64,000 nt of DNA from Amphiura filiformis (Eukaryota > Echinodermata > Ophiuroidea > Amphilepidida > Amphiuridae), in assembly GCF_039555335.1 (NCBI RefSeq), contig NC_092629.1, positions 4,669,912 to 4,733,911 on the forward strand, given 5' to 3'. Below are positions 52,521-64,000 of the stretch, piece after piece; the first letter of the stretch is position 1, and every line of letters starts with the position of its first letter. The translations under genes and the position numbers were made by a program. The notes under the pieces were generated by a model. The model saw only the letters and a program-made list of their open reading frames with translations. It searched no databases and was not told where the DNA came from.

Positions 52521-53358
52521 TTTGAGACTTTGTGGCCACGCATGATACCCCCTTGTTATTGACCAGTGCCCCCCGGATAAACCAATGATTGCGAACTTGG
52601 GATTTTCCCTGTTCTCGTTATGTCGAAATAATATTTCTACAAAATGTGTTGACATACGCTGGAAAATCCCAAATTACGAGGGTCATTCAAAATGTTCTGC
52701 CTCAAACAGCATGAACCAAACCCAAACAGCATGAACGATGCCTGCCCCTCATTTATTATGTTTTCCCCTGCTTCCCCCCACCCCCCCCAAAAAAATAAAA
52801 TGTCTAGTTACGCCACTGGCATTATTCCCACTGGATTGAGTAAATTTCAGGGTTTTTTCCCGTGTTAAAATTATATTTAAAAAACCAAAGCATTAGGTTT
52901 TTAACTTGGGAAGGGCTTTGACGAACTATTAAATTAAGATGGCCTTTAAATTAGATTAAAATTAGAAAGCATGTACTCACCCCACACTGCAATAGACACA
53001 CAAAATAATATAACCATATAAAGCATCTAGAAGACTCATAGAGTCGAGTTCCACTGACTGATATGATTTTATCTTGAACCAGGGTGCGATATATATATCA
53101 GAGATTGCGAATAATGGGTATTTCCCGTTCTTAGGGAGTGTTCAGAAAAAATTTATGGGGAGCCGAGGGGGGGGGGGGGCTGGTAAAAACAGAAAGAGAC
53201 GGAGAGAAAAAAGACAAAAAAAGGGCGGGGGGATTTCTGCACCAGAGAAAAGCTTATCAGACAAAAATCATGAAAAATGTTTTCAAAAACATTAGTTTGT
53301 ACTTGTAGTGTATACTGTGCTTGGATTGAGTCTCATATTTCGTGGCTCTTTTTACAAC
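52521..53358. repeat. Tandem duplication, first unit (838 bp)
   Basis: Starts TTTGAGACTTTGTGGCCACG and ends GGCTCTTTTTACAAC. The second unit, 53359-54188, follows directly and differs by a few bases and by C/A/G-run lengths. Contents: TCTAGTTACGCCACTGG (hAT-like end), a 'TTAGGGAGTGTTCAG' half-MITE with a long G run (about 53133-53180), and the frame MNQGAIYISEIANNGYFPFL, which recurs in unit 2 and has no domain. No host gene. Confidence 0.9.
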
Positions 53359-54188
53359 TTTGAGACTTTGTGGCCACGCATAATACCCCCTTGTTATTGA
53401 CCAGTGCCCCCCGGATAAACCAATGATTGCGAACTTGGGATTTTCCCTGTTCTCGTTATGTCGAAATAATATTTCTACAAAATGTGTTGACATACGCTGG
53501 AAAATCCCAAATTACGAGGGTCATTCAAAAAGTTCTGCCTCAAACAGCATGAACCAAACCCAAACAGCATGAACGATGCCTGCCCCATTATGTTTTCCCC
53601 TGCTCCCCCCCCAAAAAAAAAAATGTCTAGTTACGCCACTGGCATTATTCCCACTGGATTGAGTAAATTTCAGGGTTTTTTTCCCGTGTTAAAATTATAT
53701 TTAAAAAAACCAAAGCATTAGGTTTTTAACTTGGGAAGGGCTTTGACGAACTATTAAATTAAGATGGCCTTTAAATTAGATTAAAATTAGAAAGCATGTA
53801 CTCACCCCACACTGCAATAGACACACAAAATAATATAACCATATAAAGCATCTAGAAGACTCATAGAGTCGAGTTCCACTGACTGATATGATTTTATCTT
53901 GAACCAGGGTGCGATATATATATCAGAGATTGCGAATAATGGGTATTTCCCGTTCTTAGGGAGTGTTCAGAAAAAATTTATGGGGAGCCGAGGGGGGAGG
54001 GGGGGGGGGCTGGTAAAAACAGAAAGAGACGGAGAGAGAAAAGACAAAAAAAGGGCGGGGGGTTTTCTGCACCAGAGAAAAGCTTATCAGACAAAAATCA
54101 TGAAATTTTTTTTCAAAAACATTAGTTTGTACTTGTAGTGTATACTGTGCTTGGATTGAGTCTCATATTTCGTGGCTCTTTTTACAAC
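53359..54188. repeat. Tandem duplication, second unit (830 bp)
   Basis: Direct repeat of 52521-53358. Main differences are shorter C and A runs near 53600 and a longer G run near 53990. Confidence 0.9.
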
Positions 54189-54391
54189 GGACACAATTTG
54201 CCTAACTTAATTTAATATTTTTCACTTACCTTAGTTTACCTACCGGGATTCGAACCAGTTGGTTGTTTGTTTTCAAATTCATTAAAAAGTAATATCATAA
54301 TCTTACTGATGATTGACCGTTCCTAACTCCTAATATTATTATCATTATTTGAATTTGAATTTTTATCATTATAGGCCTAATTGTATATTTA

Positions 54392-54567
54392 CAGTGGCGT
54401 ATCATCATAGGGGCACGGGGGAGACGTGCCCCCCCAGTCGATTGCAAAATTTAGAAAATCCCATATGAAAATTTCCAAAAACGGCTTGTTCCCCCATATC
54501 AGACCCAGTGCCTCCCAATCATGGTTGGTACCCGCCCCCCAATCGGATGACCCACGCTACGCCACTG
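54392..54567. mobile_element. 176-bp hAT-type MITE with an exact 8-bp duplication
   Basis: Ends CAGTGGCGTA and TACGCCACTG. TATATTTA is repeated at 54384-54391 and 54568-54575. Non-coding, C/G-run core. Same end type as the MITE at 8907-9065. Confidence 0.9.
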
Positions 54568-54599
54568 TATATTTATTAGGGTTATATAATTATTATTAC

Positions 54600-56060
54600 T
54601 ATTGCTATGTTTCGAGCACACTGAGAAATACCAACCCCTGACCACCACCAAAGTATTAATGACCGCTCCCTATAAGAGCATCGACTTCTCTGAAACTGCC
54701 ACGTAAAAATAAATAATGGCAAGACTGCTCCCGACCATAATGTCAATACGCTGCGACATTCTGGAAAAACCCTACGTTAAAGGTACATTGACACATATAG
54801 ATGGCAATTTTAACATTTTGAATCGCCCCATGCTTTATATAGGGCCAAGTAAAATAAAAAAACATGTTTCACGTCCGGGTTTTTGAAAAAAAAGGATGAA
54901 GAGGGGCTTTTATTTTCTATTTGTTATTGCAAAATCGGTCTAAATACCCATAATTAGAGCTGTTTTAGCGTATACCCTAAAAAGGTATATATTTTTTGAA
55001 AAGTTATAGGCCCTAACTGAATTTAAAAATTAAAAAAGTAATTGAGGAAACAGGAAGCGGTAGGGGACGTGAAACATGTGTATTTTTTTATTTGGTCTAG
55101 TCTTTCACCATTAGGTATTTAATCATGTTAATAGCCTGGTTAATAGCTAAAGTATTCTACTAATGTTGGCAAGTGAAGACTGCTCCCGATCCCCGGTCCC
55201 GATCGACCATGTACATCATGTCACTGCGACATGGGAACCCTGTGTTAAAGGTACATATGGATGTTGCTTTATAATTGCAATTTTAACATTTTAACGCCCC
55301 CCCCCCCTCACTCACTAAAAATTGGTAACGGGGATGTGCGGCCACATTGACTCCCTCTTACCCATCGGACCCCCTTTTTTGTTTTACTGAACGCCCTCTC
55401 ACCCAATGACCCCCTTTTTGTGTTCCTGTCACCAAAGGCCCACCTTTTTTCAAACATTTTGTGACAATTTCTAATATTAATTAAGCTGTTAATTGACCCT
55501 GTTTTTCAAAAAAATTCAAATATTTTCCAAAAGTTTTTCAAATTTTTCAAATTGTTTGAAAATTTTGTATCAACTTTAATATTTTGACCCTAACTTTTTC
55601 CCATTCTCACTGAATGACACCCTTTTTTGGTAAGATTTTTCCCAGTCTCACGGAAAGACCCCATTTTTGGGCCATCTCACTGAAAGACCCCCCTTTTCCG
55701 GTGTCTAGCTCTCAACCCCCTCCCCACCCGAATCACCAGGCGGCGTATGATATGATCGCGCCGGCAACTTGTGAAACCGCCTGGCCGTATGGCATTTTCC
55801 AATATACTCGGTTAGTTTTGTGGGGTTCATTATCGAACCCCAACGGTTTTAGCTTGTATTTATATTATTTATCAACATAGGCCTATTTGTTTGTGATATT
55901 TCAAGCGTTTTAAAATTTCAAAATAATCCCATTCAATTACACGGTTGACGATGGAAATTTACTGAATTTAGAGAATGCACGTCGTACACCAACTGCGAAT
56001 CACTTCAGGCTTAAATGCGCTTTCACTTGGTATTTAAGTACACCAATGGGTATTTACCTG
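54600..56060. other. Repeat-derived spacer
   Basis: 54700-55090 and 55120-55270 share 'gactgctcccgaccataatgtcaatacgctgcgacat'-like and 'ttaaaggtaca' phrases (a local duplication). 55290-55730 is related to 27710-28060: 'tcactgaatgac(a)ccc', 'gacaatttct' and 'tattttgaccctaa' appear in the same order, so it is a diverged fragment of the CAGGGGCGG family. No gene. Confidence 0.5.
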
Positions 56061-56630
56061 CCCAGCAAACACAAAAACGTTTTAAAACGTTTTAAATAAG
56101 TTTTATTTTGGGTTTTGGTTTAGGTTAAAACGTTTTAATAACATTAAAGTGTCGGGTTATATAAAGGTCATGAAATCGTTTTAAAACGTTTTGTATGAAA
56201 ACATACTACAACAATATTTTTAAAATGTTTTCGAAATGTCATTGTTAACTATAATAGTTTTTTTAAAACATTTTTGGTCAAATATTTTGTCAACACTTAA
56301 ATATATATGTTAAACTTATAAATATTTTTTCAACCCCAAAATAACATTCTGTTTAGAATGATTTGTACCAAGTTAAAAAAAATGTTTTTGGAATGTTGTT
56401 AAAACGTTTTTATACCCTTTATATAACCCGACATTTAAATGTTTTCTGTAAAACATTCCTGTTTGCTGTGCAGTAAATTACCAACAAATGTTTTTTAATG
56501 TTATGAAAACGTTTTATACCATTAATGTACCCTAGTTTTATATAACCCGACATTTAAACGTTTTCTGACAACCTTTTAATATTTTATAACCTTTTGCGAA
56601 TGATGTTGCAAACGTTTTGTGTTTGCTGGG
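56061..56630. mobile_element. 570-bp MITE with CCCAGCAAACAC ends
   Basis: CCCAGCAAACACAAAAACGTTTT at the left is complementary to AAACGTTTTGTGTTTGCTGGG at the right. AAACGTTTT/AAAACGTTT is repeated many times internally in both orientations. The end resembles that of the 2.9-kb element at 38849-41723 (CCCAGTAAACAC), which suggests a shared transposase source. Confidence 0.8.
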
Positions 56631-58100
56631 TTGTTTTCAGTCGTAATGTGCACCCGCGGGGGGGGGGGTCTTCGAAAAAAAATTTACGTGGATGTGCCAC
56701 ACAGACTTTCGGATGCTGACTTTCTCTATACCTACTTTTTGCTTGTTTTGCCACCCATCAGTATACCAACTTTCAATAAAAAACACCCAAATTTGCCCTA
56801 ATTGGGCGCTTTTAGGGGCACTTTTAGGGCCACTGTGCACTGAAAACCCACCCATCGGATACCAAAATTGCTGAAAAGGTACCCCAAAACCGTGGCACAT
56901 CCCCGTATACCTTCAACCAGGAAGAACCCCCTCCGGGAATGTGCAATTATATGGTACGAAGGGTTTTTCCAGCGCTATATACATGTATGTCGAAACATTC
57001 GTAGAAGAATATACTGACAGTAAGGTACTGTTCAGAATTAATTATGGGGGAGGCGGTTTGGAGAATGTGGCTGCGCAGGAAATCATTTACACATAAGATT
57101 GACAAATCAACAGAATAAATATTGAAATATATAAATAAAAGCGTTTTAGGTTTCTTTAACACAGTTTAAACACATGAACGCAGCTTTCTTGGTGGGGGGT
57201 AAAATTTAGGGGCACAGACGAAAAAATTGCTGTTGTATCATACTAGTGTTGTTTTTTTAGAGAGAGTGTACATGTCTTCGAGTTCCCAAAAAGGCTTGTT
57301 GGGACGACGCGATAAGTCTGTGGAAAAACAGAAACAATGTCGGAAAAATGCCATTTGCCTAGCAGCTTTTAGTTGCAAACAATTTTTATTTTTATTTTTT
57401 ACAGAAGTCCATGTTTTTTAAAACTGTAAAACGGAAAACCAGAAAACTCTGTGAAACATATTAAAACGTTCTGTACCAAATACAATATTGTACCTGGTTA
57501 TTACCAATCAAAATGTTATAAACGTGTTTTAAACGTGTTTTGTTTTGGGCAAAACGTTTTATCATTTTGGGTTAGCCTATATAAAGGTTTAACAATGTTT
57601 TTTTTTCTTCAAAATATGTTGTTAACGCTTAAATAACTTTATTTTTTGCTGCAAGTTTACGAAATTGTTTTTTTTAATGTTTAATAGCATGGTTAGTAAA
57701 ACGTTTTATACCGTTTATATACCCCAAGTGTAACCCGATATTAAATGACGTTTTCTGCAAAACGTTTTGTGTTTGCTGTGATGAACTGCTATCAGTTTTT
57801 CAACGATATCTTTTTAGGGGCTGTGCATTGCACAGCATTGCATTGCACAGTGTGCAATAATTGTGAGCCCCTGTCGACTTCGACATACTTCCTTATTCTC
57901 CGGAATAACCTTAGCCGACCCCTAAGTAGGCCCTAATATTTTCTGAACACTCCCTAAGTTTTAGATGTCGTGATCGTCGTCGTACTTCCCTATTTATGGG
58001 GAAATACCGAAGTACCGCAATCGCTGGCTATTTAAATATCAGGTTGAAAAGAAAATTATAGTAGTGTTGGAAATCTCAGCTCTATCACAGATCTTCAACA
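56631..58100. other. Fragments of MITEs, no gene
   Basis: 56637-56940 has a G10 run and antiparallel frames without domains. 57430-57780 is a decayed partial relative of the CCCAGCAAACAC family (AAACGTTTTGTGTTTGCTGTG at its right end). CTGAACACTCCCTAAG at about 57941 is a half-end of the GGGAGTGTTCAG family. 57818-57860 has repeated GCATTGCACAG. Confidence 0.5.
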
Positions 58101-60138
58101 TAATTATGCACAGATGAATGCTGTACTTTCGCAGTTTCATGTAATAAAATAGTGTGTACAGGGACGTGCTGCACTGCAGTGTGGGGTGAGTACTTGCATT
58201 TCTGTGTACTATAATAGTACTACTTTTTACCTAGGCTAACTAGAGCGGTTACCGCACAATAGCTGAACCATGTGGCTTGGGGGATGGGGGGGCTTTATTC
58301 TGTTTCATATGACACCTAAGGGCGTCATCATCATGCAGTTATTGTTAACTACATGTATGCGCACAACACAGGGGCACTCACAATAGGCAATTGAACCCTA
58401 CTGGTAGCGCTGTGTAGCTATAGGGGATGAACTAGTTAGCATCATATATCAAAAAGTATAAAGCTATGATTTTAGTACTTGCTCTATGTTTCAATTACTT
58501 ATTCTTTTCCAAATATCTGAATCTTCAACCCGGTACAAGCTTTAATAACGGGGGAACATACATTTTTTAAAAAGAAATCCTACCATCTATCCAAACTCGC
58601 CGTGTTATTCCAATGCACATTTTGCTTCACCGGGCAGTCATGGCTTGGTCGTGTTTGGTGCCATAAAACCGTCATATGTACAAATTTAGTACTTTCTGTC
58701 AATCAAGTATGGCTTATTCTCTACATGTCAATCTTTAAATAATTGGCATAGTCCTTATAATAAGGGTGGTCCGCCTTGATGAGTAAATTACAGCAAACAG
58801 CTGCAAACCAGTGAAAAATACCCCAAAACTCGGTCAGTGGAGCTCCGCTCGTACATGTCAATAGCGTCATTATCGATTGGATTAGTCGTCCGTAGCGGAC
58901 AATTCGGTCGCTCATTGGATTAATATTATCAGGTGGTAATACATTTGCATTGGACAATAGATTACTATATAATGGTTTAGTACTGCATATATCGGTTTAA
59001 TCTTCAATAAGCGGGTTTATGGCTGGAAAGGTCATGGTGAATTTGCCGTGGAAGTAACTGCACTATGTACCTTCTTGGCATTTCGAATTTGATAAATTTA
59101 TTACTTATATTGGCATTTAATTAATTCATTCATTGAATCTTAAAATTGTTTGTTTGTTTGTTTTAATTAGTTTTAATTCATTCATTCATTAATTATTAAT
59201 TAACAAACTTTCTGGTATTTTTTATTGTATTTCAGGTATATTTATTATAAGGTCATGTACTTATACAGTAGCTTTATACAGCAGTGTGCATAATACTTAA
59301 CGAGTGCACACTGTAAGCTTTAAAAAGCTTTAATGTACGATTTCCGTCAAATTTTAATTTTGTTATTCTTTATTCAAAATGTTGAAAAAATATTAGTAAT
59401 AACTGCCGGGAAGGTTGCTGTCCATTTTAAGTTGAAATAACTAGGTAAAGTGAAAGAAACTCCACTGGTTATTTTGGCCATTTAACATGCAGTTCTATAA
59501 TTCTGTTGACCTACAAAGACAACAAATTTGGCCGATTCCATTTGGGTGCAAGTTGGGACATGTGTAAACATTGCAAAAAAAATCAGGTTTGAAAAAAATT
59601 AACCAATTTCATATTATAAGATCGTACATTGTGGCTTTAATGTGCTGTCTGTCCATGTAGTTGTGATGGTTGTGTTGAAATCCGGATACACTGACAAGTT
59701 CAGGCAGGTTCAAATAACCACTTATTGTGGTGGTCATATCTAGAAAGTTGCCAAACTCGTGTTCAGTAGCCCACTTGGGCGACTTCTGATGATTTTGAAG
59801 ATCAAAATGGAAAAAACTATTGAAACCCCGGTGTTTCTTTATTCTTTAATGTTTTCTCTTCCATTTGACATGTTTGACACCACTCGGAGGTCATACCTTT
59901 GGTGTATTTTGAGATATGTCCATTTCAGACCAAATGATGTTAGTTAGTAAGCTAGTAAGGAAGCTAGTAACATACACTATTATAGGCTGATACCATTTCA
60001 TGGTTCAGCAAAAAACTAGAGCGGTCAACCGCACCATAGCTGAACCATGGACCTTCTACAGTCACACGTTTCAGATTTTTTTTCTTTCATGTGACACCAC
60101 TGCACTCGGGTCACGATTTGGTGTTCTTTTTGAGATAC
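58101..60138. other. AT-rich spacer with a short duplicated motif
   Basis: ACTAGAGCGGTTACCGCAC..ATAGCTGAACCATG (58238) recurs as ACTAGAGCGGTCAACCGCACC..ATAGCTGAACCATG (60016), each followed by 'tttca..tgacacc'. Otherwise no coding frame, RNA gene or transposon end was recognised. Confidence 0.45.
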
Positions 60139-63100
60139 TAGTGTACCTGTAGCTGTAAGAGCATCTGTAGCCGTGATAGTGCTCCCGTGATATGGAGAAT
60201 TACCTTCACCAAGTTCAAGCCAAATCAGATGAAGTTTAAAATGTAGCTCCTAGATGACCTTTAACCTCGGTTGACCTCAATTTTATTTCGGGCATGTATT
60301 CCGCTCGTATCAAGGATTCCACCTACCAAGTTCGGGCCTGATCGGACATAGTTTAAAATTTGACCCCTCCATAATGACCTTTGACCTCGGTTGACCTCAA
60401 TTGTATCTCGGGCATGTATTCCCCTCATATCAATGATTCCACCCACCAAGTTTGAGCCCGATCAAACAAAGTTTGAAATTTGACCCTTCCGTAATGACCT
60501 TTGACCTCCCTTGACCTCAATTTTATTTCGGGCATATATTCCCCTCGTATCAAGGATTCCACCTTCCAAATTTGAGCCAGATCGGACAAAGTTTGAAATT
60601 TGACCCCTCCGTAATGACCTTTGACCTCGGTTGACCTCGATTTTATTTCGGGCATGTAATCCCCTCGTATCAAGGATTCCACCCACCGAGTTTGAGCCCA
60701 ATCGGACAAAGTTTGAAATTTGACCCCTCCGTAATGACCTCTGACCTCGCTTGGCCTCCATTTTATTTCGGGCATATATTCCCCTCGTATCAAGGATTCC
60801 ACCCACCAATTTTGAGCCCGATCAGACAAAGTTTGACATTTTGACCTTGACCTCCGATGACCTTTCTTGACCTCTGATGACCTTTAAAACTACCCAGTAA
60901 ACAGCGCACGGCCAATACGCTTGGCCTCCATTTTATTTCGGGCATATATTCCCCTCGTATCAAGGATTCCACCCACCAATTTTGAGCCCGATCAGACAAA
61001 GTTTGAAATTTTGACCTTTGACCTTGACCTCCGATGACCTTTCTTGACCTCCGATGACCTTTAAAACTACCCAGTAAACAGCGCACGGCCAATACGTCGA
61101 AGCGCGGTGAAACGCATAGCCAGACAGACAGACAGACACACAGAGCTCAATATTTTATTAGTACTAGTGCACCTGCAGCTGTGAGAGCCCTGATGCTGTG
61201 CGAGCACTGGCATGAGAGCGACACTGTTTGACCCCAGATGACCTTTGACCTCGGATGACCTCGGTGTAATTTTTTCATGCTCCCCTCATATCAAGTTTAA
61301 GCCGAATATGGCAAAGTTTAAATTCAGCCCCTACATGACCTTTGACCTCGGTTGACCTCAGTTTTGTTTTGCGCATATATTCCCCTCGTATCAAGGATTC
61401 CACCACCAAGTTTGAGCCCGATAGGACAAAGTTTGAAAACCATGACCTTTGACTTTTGACCTCGGATGACCTCCATATAATGTTTTTCATGCTCCTCTCA
61501 TACGAAGGATTCCACCCACCAAGTTTGAGCCCGATCAGACTAAGTTTGAAATTTGACCCCTCCGTAATGACCTTTGACCTCGGTTGACCTCGATTTTATT
61601 TCGGGCATATATTCCCCTCGCATCAAGGATCCCACCCACCAAATTTGGGCCCGATCGGACAAAGTTTGAAATTTTGACCTTTGACCTTGACCTCCGATGA
61701 CCTTCAAAACTACCCGGTAAACAGCGCTCGTCCGGTACAAATGTCTGCAATATTGGGACGATGCGTCGAAGCGCGGCGGAACGCATAGCCGGACAGACAG
61801 ACACACAGACACACAGACAGAGCTCATGATTATTATAGTATAGACTAGTGCACCTGCAGCTGTAATAGCCCTGTAGCTATAAGGGCACCATCTGCATGAT
61901 CGAGATACTTTTTGACCCCAGATGACCTTTGAACTCGGATGACCTTGATGTAATTTTTTCATGCTCCCTCATCAAGTTTAAGCACAATAGGGCAAAGTTT
62001 AAATTTAGCCCCTAGATGACCTTTGACCTCGGTTGACCTTAATTTTGTTTTGCACATATATTCCCCTCATATCAAGGATTCCACCCACCAAGTTTGAGCC
62101 CGATAGGACAAAGTTTGAAATCCATGAACTTTGACCTTTGACCTCGGATGACCTCCATATAATGTTTTTCATGCTCCCCTCATATGAAGGATTCCACCCG
62201 CCAAGTTTGAGCCCGATCGGGCAAAGTTTGAATCCATGAACTTTGATCTTTGACCTCGGATGACCTCCATATAATGTTTTTCATGCTCCCCTCATACGAA
62301 GGATTCCACCCGCCAAGTTTGAGCCCGATCGGGCAAAGTTTGAAATATGACCCCTCCGTAATGACCTTTGACCTCGGCTGACCTCGATTTTATTCCGGGC
62401 ATATACTCCCCTCGTATCAAGGATCCCACCCACCAAGTTTGAGCCCGATCGGACAAAGTGTGAGATTTGACCCCTCCGTAATGACCTTTGACCGCGGTTG
62501 ACCTCGATTTTATTTTGGGCATATATTCCCCGCGTATCAAGGATCCCACCCACCAAGTTTGGGCCCGATCGGACAAAGTTTGAAATTTTGACCTTTGACC
62601 TTGACCTCCGATGACCTTCTAAACTACCCGGTAAACAGCGTACGCCCGGTACGCATCTATGTCTGAAATATCGGAACGATGCGTCGAAGAGCGGCGAAAC
62701 GCATAGCCGGACAGACATCTAACGGCTATTATTTTAGTAGTACTAGTGCACCTGTAGCTGTGAGGACCCTGAAGCTGTATGAAGGTTTATATCAGCAATT
62801 TCAAACATATTGGGGAATCCACCATATTCCTACTGTGTTGCTTCCAGTAGGGAGCCTTGTGTGGTACCTGCAGCTACTACAGATACACTATTTCTTTGAA
62901 AGCAAAATAACTCTTGTCCCTTGTGGTCTCTGGCAATACTCCAGGAATGAATGAATGAATGAATGACCTATTCACCCATAAAAAGCACCATGCTGCTTGG
63001 GCAACTTGAGACACGTTGGGAGTCGTCTATTGGATTCTTTGCATCCACTTGTTTGTTATCCACTTAAGGTATATTTTCCCCCTAGATGACATTTGACCTC

Positions 63101-64000
63101 GAGGGGGCCCTTCGAAAACCACCCGGTCAACATGCTTTTCCCGTTACCTATCCATATCCAAAATTTCGGCTCGATGCGCCAAAGCACGGCAGAACGCATA
63201 GCCGGACAGACAGACAGATAGATAGATAGATAGACAGATAGAGACCGCTTATTATTTTAGTAGTACTAGTGCACCTGCAGCTGTGAGAGCCCTGATGCTG
63301 TGAGAGCACTGGCATGATAGCGATACTGTTTGACCCCGGATGACCTTTGACCTCGGATGACCTTGGTGTCATTTTTTTCATGCTCCCCTCATACGAAGGA
63401 TTACACCTAGTTTGAGCCCGATAGGACAAAGTTTGAAATCCATGACCTTTGACCTCGGATGACCTCCATATGTTTTTCATGCTCCCCTCATACGAAGGTT
63501 TCGACCCACCAAGTTTGAGCCCGATCGGACAAAGTTTGAAATTTGACCCCTCCGTAATGAACTTTGACCTCGGTTGACCTCGACTTTATTTTGGGCATAT
63601 ATTCCCCTCGTATCAAGGATCCCACCCGCCAAGTTTGGGCCCGATCGGACAAAGTTTGAAATTTTGACCTTTGACCTTGACCTTCGATGACCTTCAAAAG
63701 TACCCGGTAAACAGCGCCCGCCCGGTACCCATCTATGGCTGCAATATCGGAACGATGCGTCGAAGCGCGGCGGAACGCATAGCCGGATAGACAGACAGAC
63801 AGACACACAACGGCTATTATTTTAGTAGTACTAGTGCACCTGCAGCTGTTAGAGCCCTGGCATGAGAGTGATACTGTTTGACCCCAGATGACCTTTGACC
63901 TCGGATGACCTCGGTGTGATTTTTTTCATGCTCCCCTCATACGAAGGATTCCACCTATCAAGTTTAAGCCCAATAGGGCAAAGTTTAAATTTAGCCCCTG
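60139..64000. repeat. Higher-order satellite of about 120-bp units rich in TGACCT half-sites
   Basis: The basic unit is 120 bp (clear at 60373, 60494, 60614, 60734): TGACCTTTGACCTCGGTTGA, then TTTATTTCGGGCATATATTC, CCCTCGTATCAAGGATTCCA, CCCACCAAGTTTGAGCCCGA and TCGGACAAAGTTTGAAATTTG. Blocks end with GTAAACAGCGC...CGATGCGTCGAAGCGCGG and a (GACA)n tail, then restart with ACTAGTGCACCTGCAGCTGT near 60139, 61163, 61850, 62742, 63266 and 63828. TGACCTTTGACCT occurs 16 times exactly. Because 120 is divisible by 3, repetitive frames of up to about 145 codons stay open; they are not genes. The array runs off the window. Confidence 0.9.
63184..63242. repeat. (GACA)n/(GATA)n microsatellite in a satellite block tail
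   Basis: GACAGACAGACAGATAGATAGATAGATAGACAGATAG. Comparable GACA tracts close the other blocks near 61124, 61793 and 63788. A GAAT tract lies at 62944-62966. Confidence 0.9.

Noticed and set aside
52761-53250. MNQGAIYISEIANNGYFPFL ORF as a duplicated gene
   Set aside because: It reads through a MITE end and a long G run whose length differs between the two duplicates. No domain or splice context.
54240-54265. tRNA-like T-arm (CGGGATTCGAACCAG on plus)
   Set aside because: It resembles a B box on the minus strand, but no A box, anticodon arm or acceptor stem can be folded upstream. At most a SINE remnant.
60261-63808. Many minus-strand ORFs of 60-145 codons with repeating SDRAQTWWVESLIRGEYMP-like text
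   Set aside because: A 120-bp satellite unit is a multiple of three, so frames stay open by chance. Other frames of the same units are equally open.
1-64000. CRISPR array
   Set aside because: The 37-bp minisatellite has no constant-repeat, unique-spacer pattern and the window is eukaryotic.

Overview
This is a repeat-dominated, AT-rich, intron-bearing eukaryotic window, almost certainly from a marine invertebrate. A non-chordate deuterostome such as an echinoderm is my best guess, at low confidence. The reasons are spliceosomal introns with GTAAG/CAG borders, dense miniature transposons, a GIY-YIG Penelope-like retroelement, an L1/Tx1-like LINE, a very frequent TAGGCCTA palindrome and one invertebrate-type multidomain gene. 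Nothing looks bacterial or viral.

Only two host protein genes are supported. (1) At 6.28-6.69 kb (minus) there is one exon of a small secreted cysteine-rich protein. (2) At 32.93-38.49 kb (minus) there is a large gene of the stonustoxin-related (SNTX-MACPF) superfamily: a 5'UTR/first coding exon at 38.26-38.49, a 1.74-kb intron, then one very long exon. That exon encodes an SNTX-type N-terminal region, a helical region, a thioredoxin-like fold, a Cys cluster and then an AIG1/GIMAP-like P-loop GTPase with a second Cys/His cluster and coiled coil. A one-base frame break at 34.80 kb separates the GTPase half from the SNTX half.

The rest is layered mobile and satellite DNA. 0-9.1 kb: at least ten inverted-repeat elements, including three related ones at 2.0-3.2 kb, a foldback element with a small central ORF next to a 37-bp minisatellite (3.7-5.7 kb), and a TTAA-flanked foldback nested in another foldback (7.15-8.30 kb). 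9.17-12.43 kb: a 5'-truncated LINE with a perfect 16-bp target duplication, split by a 479-bp inverted-repeat element. 13-23.7 kb: a 120-bp-type satellite, a 3.3-kb TIR element with a paralogous empty site in the same window, a 2.6-kb TIR element with a 7-bp duplication, and a 389-bp near-perfect palindrome. 26.3-31.0 kb: two head-to-tail copies of a CAGGGGCGG-type element. 31.0-32.4 kb: about nine decayed repeats. 38.8-41.7 kb: a 2.9-kb TIR element that interrupts a satellite and itself carries a 1.07-kb hAT-type element with an 8-bp duplication. 41.7-44.8 kb: more satellite with a recent higher-order duplication.

45.6-50.4 kb holds a Penelope-like element pair. A 5'-truncated copy on the minus strand lies head to head with a near-complete plus-strand copy flanked by direct pseudo-LTRs. 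Each of the three pseudo-LTRs contains a hammerhead ribozyme that can be folded by hand. 52.5-54.2 kb is a tandem duplication of about 0.83 kb. 60.1-64.0 kb is a higher-order satellite of about 120-bp units, packed with TGACCT half-sites including 16 exact TGACCTTTGACCT (DR1-type) sequences.

Functionally there is no operon-like cooperation. The SNTX-GTPase gene and the ribozyme-bearing retroelement are the two items most worth follow-up.
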